A stretch of 64,000 nucleotides of DNA from Hoplostethus atlanticus (Eukaryota > Chordata > Actinopteri > Trachichthyiformes > Trachichthyidae). Shown piece by piece: positions 53,823-64,000 of this stretch. Location of the stretch: the NCBI GenBank assembly GCA_034670405.1, contig JAXDDX010000001.1:7366001-7430000 (forward strand), written 5' to 3'. Position 1 is the first letter of the stretch. Every line of letters starts with the position of its first letter. The notes beneath the pieces are model-generated. The model worked only from the letters and a program-made list of their open reading frames with translations. It ran no database searches and was not told the origin of the DNA. The translations under genes were made by a program, and so were the position numbers.

Positions 53823-56699
53823 ACTATGTTGATTGTATTTTTTTGTTCATAACAGCAATGATTTGATGTGTTTTGTCGTGATGATATTCTTTGTTCCACA
53901 GATTTTAGAAGTGTTTGAATCCCATCTGTGAGTTATGTGAGTTATGGTTAGTATCAACAAAGTTTATTTGACAGAGCGTTAACACTGGAGACACACTGAA
54001 AAAAAAAAGACTAACCGTAACCGTTTTACTTAAAGCTGATTTGAATAAAACTGTCTGGTGGTGAAGAATAAAAACCCATATGGAAATTCCCAGTTTACCT
54101 TTGTCAACACCACTTTTTTTTTTTAACAAACCATAGTTCTATGGGCTGCAAGTCAACATTAGATCTTGAAACTAAGCCTCCATTCCCACTAAGAAAGAGT
54201 GAAAACTGAGACCTGTTTTGCTTCAGGGGAAAATCAAAGGAAGGCACATACCTTAGCAGTGAATAATGATCAACAGCATAAACCCCTACATTTACATTGT
54301 AAGGGCCACAGCGCCTCCTGGTGGCGGCTCAGTAGATCTCTAGACAGGAATGTCAGAGAGAGTGAGTCAGTGGCCAATGTGCCAGAGAGATGAGTGTTGA
54401 AAGCTCCTTGGAAAAAGGATTAGGGTTGTTTATGTTGGCCAAGTGGCTCACTGCCAGCTGCTCAAGTGTGCAAACTTCTTAAAGCTGCAGAGCTTGGGGT
54501 TGGCCATGAATCTTTTCACTCTATTTAGCCTCCACCCACTGTATAGATGGTTGCGCTTTGTTCACGGGGGAAAGCCCCCCCAACACAACAACCCCCCTCC
54601 TCCAGCACAGCAGGATATACTCAAGTAAATGTGTTGGATTCAAAATGGCTGTACCTGTTCAAAACGAGTCTTACTGTGACCCTCGCCCACCACCTTCATA
54701 GTGTGTGCATGTATATGTGCACATGCTCACATTTATTTGTTTGTTGACTTTCATCTTATACAGACATGCAAAGGTCCGTTCCCCAGATGTATCAACAACA
54801 TCACACTGAGTCTAGGAGAAATCCGAGTCTCCAATCCCATTTCAAGTCAAATACAGTATGGCTAGATTCTAGTCATGAGAACGTGTCAGTCAATAAACTG
54901 CACTCGCTATTGTAGCACTACATTTGAATCAGATGCAATGCGTTTTTAAAGTTAAGAATCAAATGATACAATTATGAAGTAAATCTGTCTTCTACGGGAA
55001 CGGGCTTGACGAGGACTTCATCAAGTAAAGAAAGGTTGTGGATAGAACTGTGCAGGTTGGAGGTAAAAGCGGGGAGGCCCATGTATCAACACTGGGATAA
55101 GACTCAGCCTGGGTGCTGGCGGTGTGCCAGAGCTCTGCGGCCTGGAGCGAGATCAGAGCAGGGTTCGTGAGCTGTGGTTATGAGATGAGGGTTTCAGGTC
55201 ATGGAATAATAAGAGGTATGGAGCCTCTGCAGCAATAGAGTTAAACTATAACTTCTAATCTCTTCCACAGCAATGATGCTTAGCTAAATGCTAATAAAGT
55301 TTATTTTTCTTTCACTTTGACATGTACAGGCCTACTGTATGAAGTATAGGTCTGATGAATGCATACTCATGTTCTACATGTTCAGTACTTTGCAAAACCT
55401 ATGTTGCAGCAGTCACCTTCCCATTAAGTTCCAAAAGCAGCTCCAAAAAGCGTCTCTTTATGGCTTCTCATACTATAGCTTGTTTCTTGGCTGTAATCTT
55501 GGGCGGGACTTGTTTGGGCAGCAGGGTTGTGTAGTGTTTAGGGATACTGTCTTTCAGCTGGAAGGCCAAGTTCAAGCCCTCACAGCAAGCATCCTGACCT
55601 GATAAAGTTTCCTTGGGCAAGATACTGAAGTCCTGCCGGGTCCAGGGGTGGGTGCTGTACTGTTGCTAACCCTGAGCTTTGACCTGCCTGTGGGGGGAGC
55701 AAGCTAAAAAGCAAATTTCTTCTTTCAGGGATCAATAGTGCCACAAAAAACCCTGCTGGTAACCACTTGTGTAACTGAGTCAAGCCTGGTAAACTGCAGT
55801 CAGGTAATATGTATTTTAATTGTACTATTGCACTAATTGTATTTATCAATTTAGGTATTTTCTTTCCTTTTGAAACTGTTCAAAACACTGAGTGTACAAA
55901 TATATAAACATATGGAAGCTTTCACTGTATGTCAACTCCAAAGTGGATTTGACCCTCGAGTTTTCTGTCACCCTGTTTTGAAAGAATGTCTCCTGTCAGT
56001 GTGGCATCAAGCTAGAATCCAAACAGCCTTTGAATGGTATTTGGGACATGGCACCTCTTCAACAAATGTTTCAAATCTCTATTAGATTACACAACTATTG
56101 TATTCATGCATTTTGTGTTGTATTTTTAGATAAATACAGAAGGTAATTGTTTCCAAATTGGCCAACTAAGTTTGAGGGACCTAGCAAGCAAATACCTCAC
56201 ATCCTTGCAAGTGGCCAAAGAATGTGCAATAAGACTGACTAAGCACAAAGTTAGTGCTCTCCCTAAGGTGCTCCATTGTAGTGGTTCCCTAGACCTCCAG
56301 TGGTCAGACTGAGGTATATACAAGTCCACATCCAAAGAAACACGCACACGCTTAGTTCAAAACCAGCAAATGAAGCCAGAAAATTACCCCGGAGACAGAA
56401 TGTTGTTTCTAGCTCTGTGATGAAAATGAAATATAATTCATAATTTACTAAAAGGAAAGAGTAGGCTAGAGTGAAAATTTTCAAAGCTAAAATTCTGTGG
56501 CATTCTATCTTAAATCAAAATCTTTTGTAATTTCAAATTTGCTGCATAAAACCTGGTAATCGGTCGACATAGAGCCCTAAAGAAAAGGGGGGGGGGGGGG
56601 GGGGGGACCAGAAGACCCCCCCCATAAAAAAAGAAATTCAAAAACATGACCACCAATTTTTCATAGAGAATAATTCAGACACTACCACACTGCACTCTC
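53823..56699. other. Non-coding; no gene seen; CTCF-like site and poly-G run
   Basis: No convincing exon. A good CTCF-like match lies at 54,309-54,325 (CAGCGCCTCCTGGTGGC), and a 20-base poly-G tract at 56,587-56,606 lies downstream of lysmd4. Sequence at 54,770-54,900 contains AGTC-rich motifs like those in the possible element at 39.5-40.7 kb. Confidence 0.45.
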
Positions 56700-57480
56700 A
56701 TTTATAATATTTATATTTATAGGATAGCATGCTGAATAAAAAACAGTATTCAGGAAAAAAAAAGACACAAACCACCTCGGCCAAAGCCACTCTTAGTGTA
56801 GTGTAAGTCCATAATGTAGATGTCCCCTCCTAAAAACCTTACAAATTGAGTTGGAGGGGGTAGAAATATGTCTCACTAAACAAAATTTAAAAAAAATCCA
56901 GTTTCATTGACTGAAAATATATTTGTGTATTTGGCCAGAAACACAGATTCACCTGGTCAAGGTGGATTCAACTATCCATCAGAAAAATGTAAGCTGGTGT
57001 GTGTAATATTATATAAAATCTGACAAAAAAGGTTTAAGGCACTTTAGTAAATCTTGTGCTTATTTCAGAGAATTCATGGAGGTTAAAAAGGTTGATTATT
57101 CTGTCACAAGGACATCCTTAGTGTAGTAGTATATTGCACCAAATACTCAGTACAAAAAACAGTTCATACTCTTGGCACTGTATTCACACCCAGAGAACAA
57201 GCATGATGATGAGTTGCATGGCAATAACTAAAAATACTGAACACAGACACACAAAATAAGTTACACATCAAGAAAGGCACACAAATTATTCTCTATCCTG
57301 TATGACATAAGTCATTCAAACATGCTACTGTACCATCTTGTCACAGCAACCATTTGAAAACCTGACCTGGCAGGGCAGGGCAGGCTGACTACTTAATACA
57401 GACAAAAATACTGCGTTGAGCAGAATTGAGTTAAAATATTGCTTAAAGATTTATCTTCCTCAAAATGCATGTGGTTTTGT
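56700..57480 (-). other. lysmd4: lysmd4 3' untranslated region (extent unknown)
   Basis: Sequence downstream of the lysmd4 stop codon on the minus strand. I saw no canonical AATAAA signal on the minus strand in this interval; the variant TATAAA occurs at 56,701-56,706 and 56,716-56,721 and could serve. The limit given is therefore a guess. Confidence 0.3.
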
Positions 57481-58426
57481 TCAGACTAAAGACCGCGTTA
57501 CCCCGGCTCCTCCTGCACTGAGGCCTGTCCCTGAACTGTTTGAAGAGGTGATGGATGAATTTAACCCACCACTACCATCTACTGGAGAAGCCATTCCATT
57601 ATCCTTTGTTTTGAAATAAACCACATAAAATATAGGCAGGATGATGCCTATGAGGAGCATGGCAACTACAGCATTCCACCACTGGATGCCCCAGTCTGCA
57701 CCGTAGCTGGTCAGGCGCTGTCCTCTGAAGCCAAACCTTTGTGGCATCTCAGAATTATCCATGAAAACTTCATCATGATCATCTGTGGTTTGAATTAGTT
57801 TCTCAATATCATGGTCCACCTCCTTGAGAAAGTCTGTGACCTCCTGTAGATGTGGCTTGGCTCTGTCCTGAGGCTTCATTGATGGTGGAGATGCATTTGG
57901 CATTTCTTGTTGTGGGTCACTAAGGTCTGTGTAAGACTCAGTTAAAAAACTGTGCTTTTGCACAGGTATTTTGATTGATTTCAATGCAAACAAATCTTGT
58001 TCCTGTATAAGGTTGTTCACTCGCTTTATATCTGCCACCTGTTGATAGAAACAGGTACATGCGTGTCAGTGTAGTACAGTTTCATGTTTTAGGCTACTGA
58101 ATGGACCAATGCAATGATTCCAGGAAGGACATTTACATAACCAGCAAAAAGAAAACCCTTACCTTGCAACCATATTGCAGTGCAAGCTTGTTGAGACTGT
58201 CGCCATCTAACACTTCCCGCTCCAGCAGCTGGACATTCACTCTGTCCTGCTCCTGCTCTTGACGAATCCATGGCCTCAGCTCCATGACATTCGACTCCTC
58301 ATCTTCTGAGGAACCCACAGAATCATTCTGCCTCCTCCTGAACATGTAGACCTGGCCATCTGCACTGGCATGGACATCCACTGGAGCCTGGAAAGCTCTG
58401 GGAACAAGCTCCCCCCGCCGCATCAT
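57481..58426 (-). CDS. lysmd4: LysM and putative peptidoglycan-binding domain-containing protein 4 (two coding exons)
   Basis: Predicted single-pass membrane protein with one cytosol- or lumen-facing LysM domain; the LYSMD family is named for LysM, which binds chitin or peptidoglycan-type glycans in other organisms, and the cellular role of LYSMD4 is poorly known. Coding exon 1 runs 58426-58163 and coding exon 2 runs 58038-57481, separated by a 124-bp intron with a GTAAGG donor and a CAG acceptor; the join is phase 0 and falls inside the LysM domain (ALQYGCK / VADIKRVNNL). The product is 273 aa, close to the roughly 300 aa of mammalian LYSMD4. LysM spans about residues 68-114. An acidic linker with FLKEVDHDIEKLI follows, then a membrane segment at about 209-230 (AVVAMLLIGIILPIFYVVYF) preceded by the ADWGIQWWNA signature, and a Gly/Ser-rich tail. 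The open frame reaches a TTG three bases upstream, but ATG at 58426 (ATGATG) is the likely start. The LQYGCK and WGIQWWNA forms fit LYSMD4 better than LYSMD3. Confidence 0.93.
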
Positions 58427-58437
58427 CAAACACTAGG

Positions 58438-59708
58438 CTGCAAGGAATGGGTTAAACAGAGAAATGTCCCGAATTCAAACATTTAATCAAGAATAGTAAG
58501 CAAAACCACATATTGACACTAGTGTATCTTACAACATTTTAATAAGACGATGCTTATACATACCTATGTTTATACAAATGTTTATACATACTTATATTCA
58601 GTCCACTAATCTGACTAGAGTCCACTAATAACTCTTTTCTTTCATCATTTATCAAAAACAAATATAACATTTTACTCAAATTATATTTCTCAAAGAAGAT
58701 TAAATATTTTTCAAAAATAATATAATTAAATGTTACAAATATTTTTCAATAGAGGTCCTTTTTGAATGTTAAAGCACTAGCAGTAGCGGCAATGACGCAT
58801 GGGGGACCATATTAATTTAGTCAATATCTGGTATTAGTTGTTAAAAGACCAAAACAATTCACACTGTATTAGGAGCATACATGTGTTAATATTTTAATGA
58901 AATATATGATGTGACAACAATTTGGGAAAACCTTACCAAATGTTGTGCAAACAAGATATTCGGATATATTTCAATTTCATACGAGCATTTCTCAAAGATC
59001 TAAAGATTTTGATTTGTATCAGTTTTAAATAATTAATTGGATCTTGGCTCAAGTATCAACTGAGTAAAAAAAAGTATTAGTTCTTGGTAGTGGACTTTAA
59101 GACTTACATTTAGGCATCCATAAGAAATTGAGATTGTTAGTAACATCTGTAAGAAACAAGTGAAATGTAACTATTTCTTTCCCCGCTTTTAGTCTACGGA
59201 ATTTGACATCATATGTTTACATAATCCCACATTTGTTTGTATTATCCTTAATTGCTTTTGTTTTCTTTTATTATTTTTCATTGCTTAATTTCATATTCTA
59301 ATTTTCTTCTATTATTAATTCTAATTCTAATATTGTATCTGTATCAACGTTGCTGCGATGTGTGTGGGTTTGTGTTTGTGTTTGTGTGTGTGTGTGGGGG
59401 GGGTGTCCTACTTCTTGACAGCTGTACATTAGGGCTATATGTTGACAGTTGTGTGCTTATATTTCCTTTTCCCTGCTGAATCCTATTACGACCAAATTTC
59501 GCCGCGGGGATCAATAAAGATTCATATTATCTTAGCGTCATTGCATTCATGTTAAGATCTAAGGGCACAACAAAACAGATTCTACATATCTTGAAATAAA
59601 AGATAAAATAAGATAGCAAAGCAGCGTTTGTTAGCTGACTACATCTTTAATACGTGACGTCACTTTCACGTCAACCTATGGCAGAGGACGAGAGCTTAGC
59701 TAACTTAC
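58438..59708 (-). other. lysmd4: lysmd4 5'UTR intron (predicted)
   Basis: On the minus strand a good acceptor (CCATTCCTTGCAG) ends at 58438, eleven bases before the ATG codon. A perfect GTAAGT donor starts at 59708. Together they define a 1,271-bp intron in the 5' untranslated region. It contains a LINE-like 3' tail on the opposite strand at 59,220-59,534. The pairing of these two sites is inferred, not proven; another upstream exon could be used. Confidence 0.55.
59220..59534 (+). repeat. LINE-type 3' tail in the lysmd4 5' intron
   Basis: ACCAAATTTCGCCGCGGGGATCAATAAAG followed by ATTCATATTATCTTA matches the TTTC-CC...GGGATCAATAAAG ending of common fish non-LTR elements. A (GT)n-G9 tract lies at about 59,365-59,403. 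It is on the strand opposite to lysmd4. No coding remnant is present. Confidence 0.6.
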
Positions 59709-59990
59709 CAAACAAGCTACAGCTAGCTAGCTAGCTAGCAGCCGTTTTAGCTTGTGGCGTTCAGCATGTGCCCATCGAGTCCCAACCTTTCGACGACATA
59801 GCATGGCAGACAGCAAGTTAGCGACCTGTTTCACTTCGGAAAACTGTTTAATATTACAGTTTAATGCATGTGTCTGAGACCATATGGATACATGCTACTC
59901 ACGGGAAAGAGAGTTTCACTGAGTTAGCAAAATTCCCATCTACTTTAGCCAAATGCTTGGGCTGCTGTAATCCAGCCAGTGACTGACTGT
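59709..59990 (-). other. lysmd4: lysmd4 non-coding first exon (5' limit unknown)
   Basis: The 3' edge at 59709 is set by the minus-strand donor TTG|GTAAGT. The 5' edge (transcription start) cannot be read from sequence; 59,990 is only an outer guess. The interval is richer in CpG than the surrounding AT-rich DNA and carries a short GCTA repeat at 59,721-59,739. No TATA box at a convincing spacing was seen. Confidence 0.4.
59721..59739. repeat. (AGCT)n short tandem repeat
   Basis: Nearly five units of the self-complementary AGCT tetramer, just inside the putative first exon of lysmd4. Confidence 0.9.
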
Positions 59991-60020
59991 CTAGCCGGCA
60001 GCTCACTACTAGCAGCAAGT

Positions 60021-62559
60021 AAGTACTTCTTCTTTTTACTGGAGGTTGGCAAACAGCGCAAGTGCATTACCGCCCCCCACTGATCTGGAATGTGAACTTC
60101 TCTTCCCATTGCAAGGAACAATAATATTGTTATTCATGCAAGACTCTATTCAAATAAAAGTTTAATTCATTATAGGAGGGGAAGGAGAGATCCTGCACTC
60201 AAACAGTACTTATTGTCATCTGCAGTGTGTGATGTATAGTGCAAATAGAAACTTGCAAGACATGGCCCAATCTTGCTTATATTTGCTAATAACAATGTCT
60301 GATGGTGATCAATCGAAATATGTGCCATATTAGTGTATTGGCTAGGTAATTAAACCTTTTAGTAATTATTAGACGTAATAATTTCACTGTACAACATAAA
60401 ATCCATCAGTTCCCAGAGATTGTGAGACACATATCAATGCAGAGAGCTATGGATTAGTAGGGTTTCAATCTGTTAAACAGATTGGTGTGTTGAAGCCTGA
60501 ACAATAAATGGTCATTACTTGAGAATTCAGTGTGACACTGAATGGAGGTTAAACTGACACTGAACTGACACTTTGTCAGCATTTTCCCCAACATCAGTGT
60601 ACTAAAAATGCCAGGTTATTATACTGTTTAGCTGTGCGATTCAACATGAGCAAAATGCTAACTGGAAATTATTAGAGTAAAAAAAACTACTTACAATTGC
60701 TGTGCAATGTGATGCAATGAAAAAAATCGACAGATTACAGAAAATAACGTGACACTGCATGTTGCATATGACAGTAGGGTAATAGAGCAAAAGCAGCAAT
60801 TATTCTGTGCTACATGAGTGATGGTGAAATGAATCACAGCAAACAACAACAATGTGATGCTAGAGTAGACACACGTCAGCATTTCCTTTGGTTCAGGAAG
60901 CATAAACATATCCTCTCCTGGGAGTGAACAACATGTTTGTATGTCTTGCATAGCTTAAGTGACGCCATGCTCCTCAGACCTGAGTTGACTGAACCATGAA
61001 AAATCAGAAAAAGACAACTTTTACAATGGTACCTGTTAGTGAAAAATAAGCCTTTAGATTCATTGACAACTATTTAATATAATTACTAATGTTATCAATA
61101 AATTGACATATAGTGATTTAAAAAGCTTATTTTATTTATTGGTATGAAATCAATCGATCAAGTGCCCTCTCATCTAAGCGGTTGAAGCACAGAAGCCAGC
61201 AACAATTTTCTCTTCCTCTCCTTGTATCTCCTCTCCTCCCTTTTTTCTGATGTCTAATTTCCTAGTTGGAGACAAGTGGTACTGAGCAGAATGCTTGGGC
61301 TGAGATGTCTTAAGTAGCGTGTCTGTTGTCTCCTCACCTATAAAGTAGGAGAAATGGTAGCATGAACATTGGTTTATGGGTCCAAAGGGGAAGGACAGGC
61401 TGGTGGAAGGGTAGTGGTAGTGCCCTCTTGTAACATAAATAGACCTCTAGATGGGGCTATTGATCTTTCAAATCTCTTGCCATTGTTAGGTGCTATGAAT
61501 TGAACAGGAGTGAGAACTGAGATCTTTCTTCAGAAAGATAGTAGCTGTGCACTACCATTTTCATTTCCTGTTCTACTGTCCAACCACATTGACATGATCA
61601 ATCTGTACACATCATTATGCTCAAGAATATGCTGAGTCTGGTTTGGACGGGCAAAGGTTTTTAGAGCCATTCTACCTCAGAATTAGAGAAGTTGAACATT
61701 CCCTCATCCATTGCTACACTGAAGGATACTACTAGTGTTTTCACTTCTTGACTGGTTTCTTTTGTTTATTGTTCTATGTATTGGAAATAGTACATTAGAA
61801 GGATGCACACATTATTATATTGACTGAGTGGCTTGTTGCGTTTGATTCCTACCCTAGAAATGAGCCAAAACATGGTCTCCTGATTTGGTGGTATTATTTG
61901 TGTTTAGTATGAAAGAGCGAACACAACATCCTTCATCACTCCTCTACTGTTTATCACAGCTGGTCAGTGAGAAGAACAACCTGGTAACTCCTATTGAGCC
62001 CTCAATAGTTTGCACCACCCTCTAGTGGGCGCTAAGTAATTCTTTATAAGACACTTAAAGAGCATTGAGCTATATTATTTAATTTTACCTAAAAAATGTA
62101 GCTTGGCTCACATTAAACACATTAAAGGCATGTTCTACTCCACCATTCAGAGAATATATTCAGTACAGCAGCACAGTCTGTTATAACATTTTTACAGAAC
62201 AGGTAAAAGAAAGAGTGATACGCTAAATAACTTGAACTCGAGAAGTTGAGATGGCATATAAGATCACAGAGAAGGCCATCTGCTGAACCCTGCTCTTGCA
62301 ATGCAAAATACAGTTTAGACTTCCAAAGAGTAGTGAGTCAAAAAGACCTACAACAATATTTCACTCGTAGAACCACCCACACCTCCATAGAAGTTAGAGT
62401 CACACCATGTCCAAAAGACCAGGTATTCTATGATTTCCTAGATTACAGCTATTACACAGCCTTTAAAAAATCCAAACTGGCTGGCTGTGACAAGCAAAGA
62501 AAGTTGATTGGGAAGACATGTAAACAGGAAGTGAGGCATATTTCCTCAACGCTTGATAC
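60021..62559. other. Non-coding; no gene seen
   Basis: Right of the divergent promoter. No coding exon for a rightward gene was recognised. A recurrent promoter-proximal motif (minus strand GGCGGTAATGCAC...TTTGCCAACC...AAGAAGAAG) occupies about 60,022-60,076. A CTCF-like site lies at 62,015-62,033. Confidence 0.45.
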
Positions 62560-62655
62560 TAGAGCAACCAAATTTGACACACTTGTTTGGGATGGGCACT
62601 TAAGTGTGTCAGACCACATTTGGTCGTGCTCCATAGCGTCACCATCAGGCCAACC
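62560..62655 (+). repeat. Dispersed ~95-bp repeat, copy A
   Basis: Begins TAGAGCAACCAAATTTGACA and ends GCGTCACCATCAGGCCAACC. Clearly homologous to copy B at 63,597-63,680, with a truncated copy around 62,850-62,905. The GCG(C/T)CACCAT-AGGCCAACC ending is common in fish repeats. The 151-codon frame across it is not a gene. Confidence 0.8.
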
Positions 62656-62849
62656 TTGTAATAGGACCTTTTTTGTTTTTAAATTTCTCCTACAAAGTTG
62701 ACTCAATCTCCACCAAATATTACACACAGCGTATTTAAACTGCCTACATAAAGTCTATTTCACAGACTTTTGATATTTGGAACTGTTTCAAACTGCTTTG
62801 TTTGTACAAAGGCCGTGGTGCACAAACAAAGTTGACGATGTGCAAACAA

Positions 62850-62905
62850 GAAGGGAGGTATTCCTACATGCTTCATGATAGAGTAATCAAATTTGATGGA
62901 TAGGT
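62850..62905 (+). repeat. Dispersed repeat, truncated copy
   Basis: GGGAGGTATTCCTACATGCTTC and TAGAGTAATCAAATTTGATG align to the start of copies A and B; the right part is missing. Confidence 0.6.
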
Positions 62906-63468
62906 TTCAAAACTCCTCAAACAAAAATATAATAAAATAAAAATTCTATAGGACAGAAGACACCGCTGCAACACTGAGCTGAAAAGCAGCAGAGGGCGAG
63001 AGACATTATTAAGCAGAGTGGCCTTGAGTTATTTATTCATTGTGAGTTTATAACAGGGAAAGCGTATTTCCCCGGCACTGGCCACCACTGTAACAAACTC
63101 GCTACAGAGACAGGATGCAGGGAAATACGGTTTTACCATTTTATTTAAACTCAAAATCATAAATCAACTCAGGCCACTCTTCTATCCTGCCTCGTTCCCA
63201 CAGTGGAAAAAGACACATTGTTGCATCAGTCCCAGGCTGCCGTTATCCAATTAGTCGCAATTGGCGGCAGCCGGTATCAGATGCAGGGAGAACCAGCCTA
63301 CCAGCCTGATTCCCTCCCCCATCCAGCCAAGGGCTCACCCACACCCCCTCCCATCTGCCACACAACCATGATAAAAACTTTAAGAAATGGTTAAACTTGA
63401 AGTTGAAAATATTGCCTAAGCAATAAAGAAGGAATCTTCTACAGTCATAATTTGTTTCCATTTAAACT
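62906..63468. other. Non-coding; no gene seen
   Basis: Contains a CTCF-like match at 62,986-62,999 and Pro-rich chance frames at 63,203-63,461. Confidence 0.45.
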
Positions 63469-63567
63469 TAGTTTAAATGGTTTAAGTTTAAAAATATTGT
63501 GACTGTATCGAACCGTGAACCCGTGTATCGGACCGAACTGTGAGCTGAGTGAATCGTTACACCCCTA
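63469..63567 (-). mobile_element. hAT-like transposon terminus
   Basis: Read on the minus strand the segment begins TAGGGGTGTAACGATTCACT and continues CACAGTTCGGTCCGATACACGG. AGGGGTGTAACGATTCA is a terminal motif of abundant non-autonomous hAT elements in fish. Only one end is recognised here, so the copy is probably truncated. Confidence 0.55.
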
Positions 63568-63596
63568 GGAAGGCATCATTTTTATATGCTTAAACC

Positions 63597-63680
63597 TAGA
63601 GCAACCAAACTTCACATACATGTTTAGGATGTGTCACACCACATATAGTTGCACTTCATAGCGCCACCATTAGGCCAACC
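63597..63680 (+). repeat. Dispersed ~95-bp repeat, copy B
   Basis: Begins TAGAGCAACCAAACTTCACA and ends GCGCCACCATTAGGCCAACC; homologous to copy A, with about eleven bases lost in the middle. It lies directly after the hAT-like end. Confidence 0.8.
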
Positions 63681-64000
63681 ATGCAATAACACTTCTTTAA
63701 TGGCTTGGGCCCCACTAATGGCATTGGCAGCTATATTTTTTTTCTTTGAAACCACAGGACCATTGCTGCATTGCTACCCCAAGTGCACCACACGTTCCAG
63801 GCTATTTCCATGTTTTCTGAATTATTAGAATTCCCAAAAGATGCATTGAAAGTATCAGATATCAGATTTGTTGGTAAAAAAATGAATGGATATCTCGTTC
63901 AAACCCCATAGGAACATTTTAACATGAAGTCTGCCTCCCCTATGATACTGTACAATATGAAGCAAGGGGTACGTACACCTTTGTACACTGAAATTGTCTT
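63681..64000. other. Non-coding; no gene seen
   Basis: No exon, RNA gene or clear transposon end recognised up to the edge of the window. Confidence 0.5.

Larger units (their letters stand above)
59640..60020. promoter_or_regulatory. Putative divergent CpG promoter with full CRE
   Basis: A palindromic cAMP-response element TGACGTCA lies at 59655-59662, with further ACGT cores around it (TACGTGACGTCA, TTTCACGTCA). Donor-like GTAAGT sites point outward on both strands: minus strand from 59708 (lysmd4 first exon) and plus strand from about 60019 (AGCAGCAA|GTAAGT). This is the layout expected of a head-to-head promoter driving lysmd4 leftward and an unidentified transcript rightward. No coding exon for the rightward transcript is seen up to 64,000. 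Confidence 0.45.

Noticed and set aside
57481-58429. Assignment as lysmd3 rather than lysmd4
   Set aside because: The LQYGCK and WGIQWWNA forms and the short Ser/Gly tail fit LYSMD4; LYSMD3 has a longer, different C-terminus.
1-64000. CRISPR arrays, bacterial operons, tRNA or rRNA genes
   Set aside because: The sequence is vertebrate nuclear DNA. Repeats are microsatellites, minisatellites or transposon-derived, and no tRNA A/B box pair with a cloverleaf was recognised by eye.

Overview
The window looks like nuclear DNA from a ray-finned (teleost) fish. It is AT-rich, intron-bearing and full of (CA)n, (TATC)n and (AAT)n microsatellites, with LINE-type 3' tails and DNA-transposon ends of the kinds common in fish. 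Its one clear host gene is a vertebrate LysM-domain membrane protein. All family assignments come from reading the translations; no database search was possible.

Bases 1-44,750 behave as a gene desert (or one very large intron). I found no convincing protein-coding exon there. Several stretches (about 2,560-3,660; 6,440-6,560; 7,130-7,300; 10,000-10,400; 13,200-14,240; 15,590-15,780; 18,010-18,150) have the texture of conserved developmental non-coding elements, with ATTA/TAAT homeodomain cores, octamer-like sites and little simple repeat. That can only be tested by alignment. Two LINE-like 3' tails and several microsatellites lie between them.

Bases 44,757-50,938 form what I interpret as a 6.2 kb DNA transposon. 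Its ends are CACTGTAAA / TTTACAGTG with TA on both flanks. It has an 88-bp subterminal tandem repeat, a CpG-bearing promoter at its right end, and two minus-strand genes: a C2H2 zinc-finger protein and a spliced PB1 / 'sterile alpha motif domain-containing protein 3-like' protein. The second is broken by two stop codons and a frameshift in its first coding exon, while all its splice sites and later exons remain intact. A 973-bp second transposon with CAGGGTACCC ends, carrying a frameshifted MADF-like remnant, sits inside the first, upstream of the zinc-finger ORF. This nested element, with an apparently mobile PB1/SAMD3-like plus zinc-finger gene pair, is the most interesting part of the window.

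Bases 57,481-59,709 hold lysmd4 on the minus strand: two coding exons, a 1.27 kb intron in the 5'UTR and a putative non-coding first exon. The interval around 59,650-60,020 looks like a divergent promoter: a perfect CRE (TGACGTCA) on one side and GT-AAGT donor sites pointing outward on both strands. In human, LYSMD4 lies between MEF2A and ADAMTS17; neither is visible here, so they or their regulatory DNA may flank the window. Bases 60,020-64,000 contain only repeats, including three copies of a roughly 100-bp repeat and a hAT-like end. CTCF-like motifs at 62.0 and 63.0 kb point away from each other.
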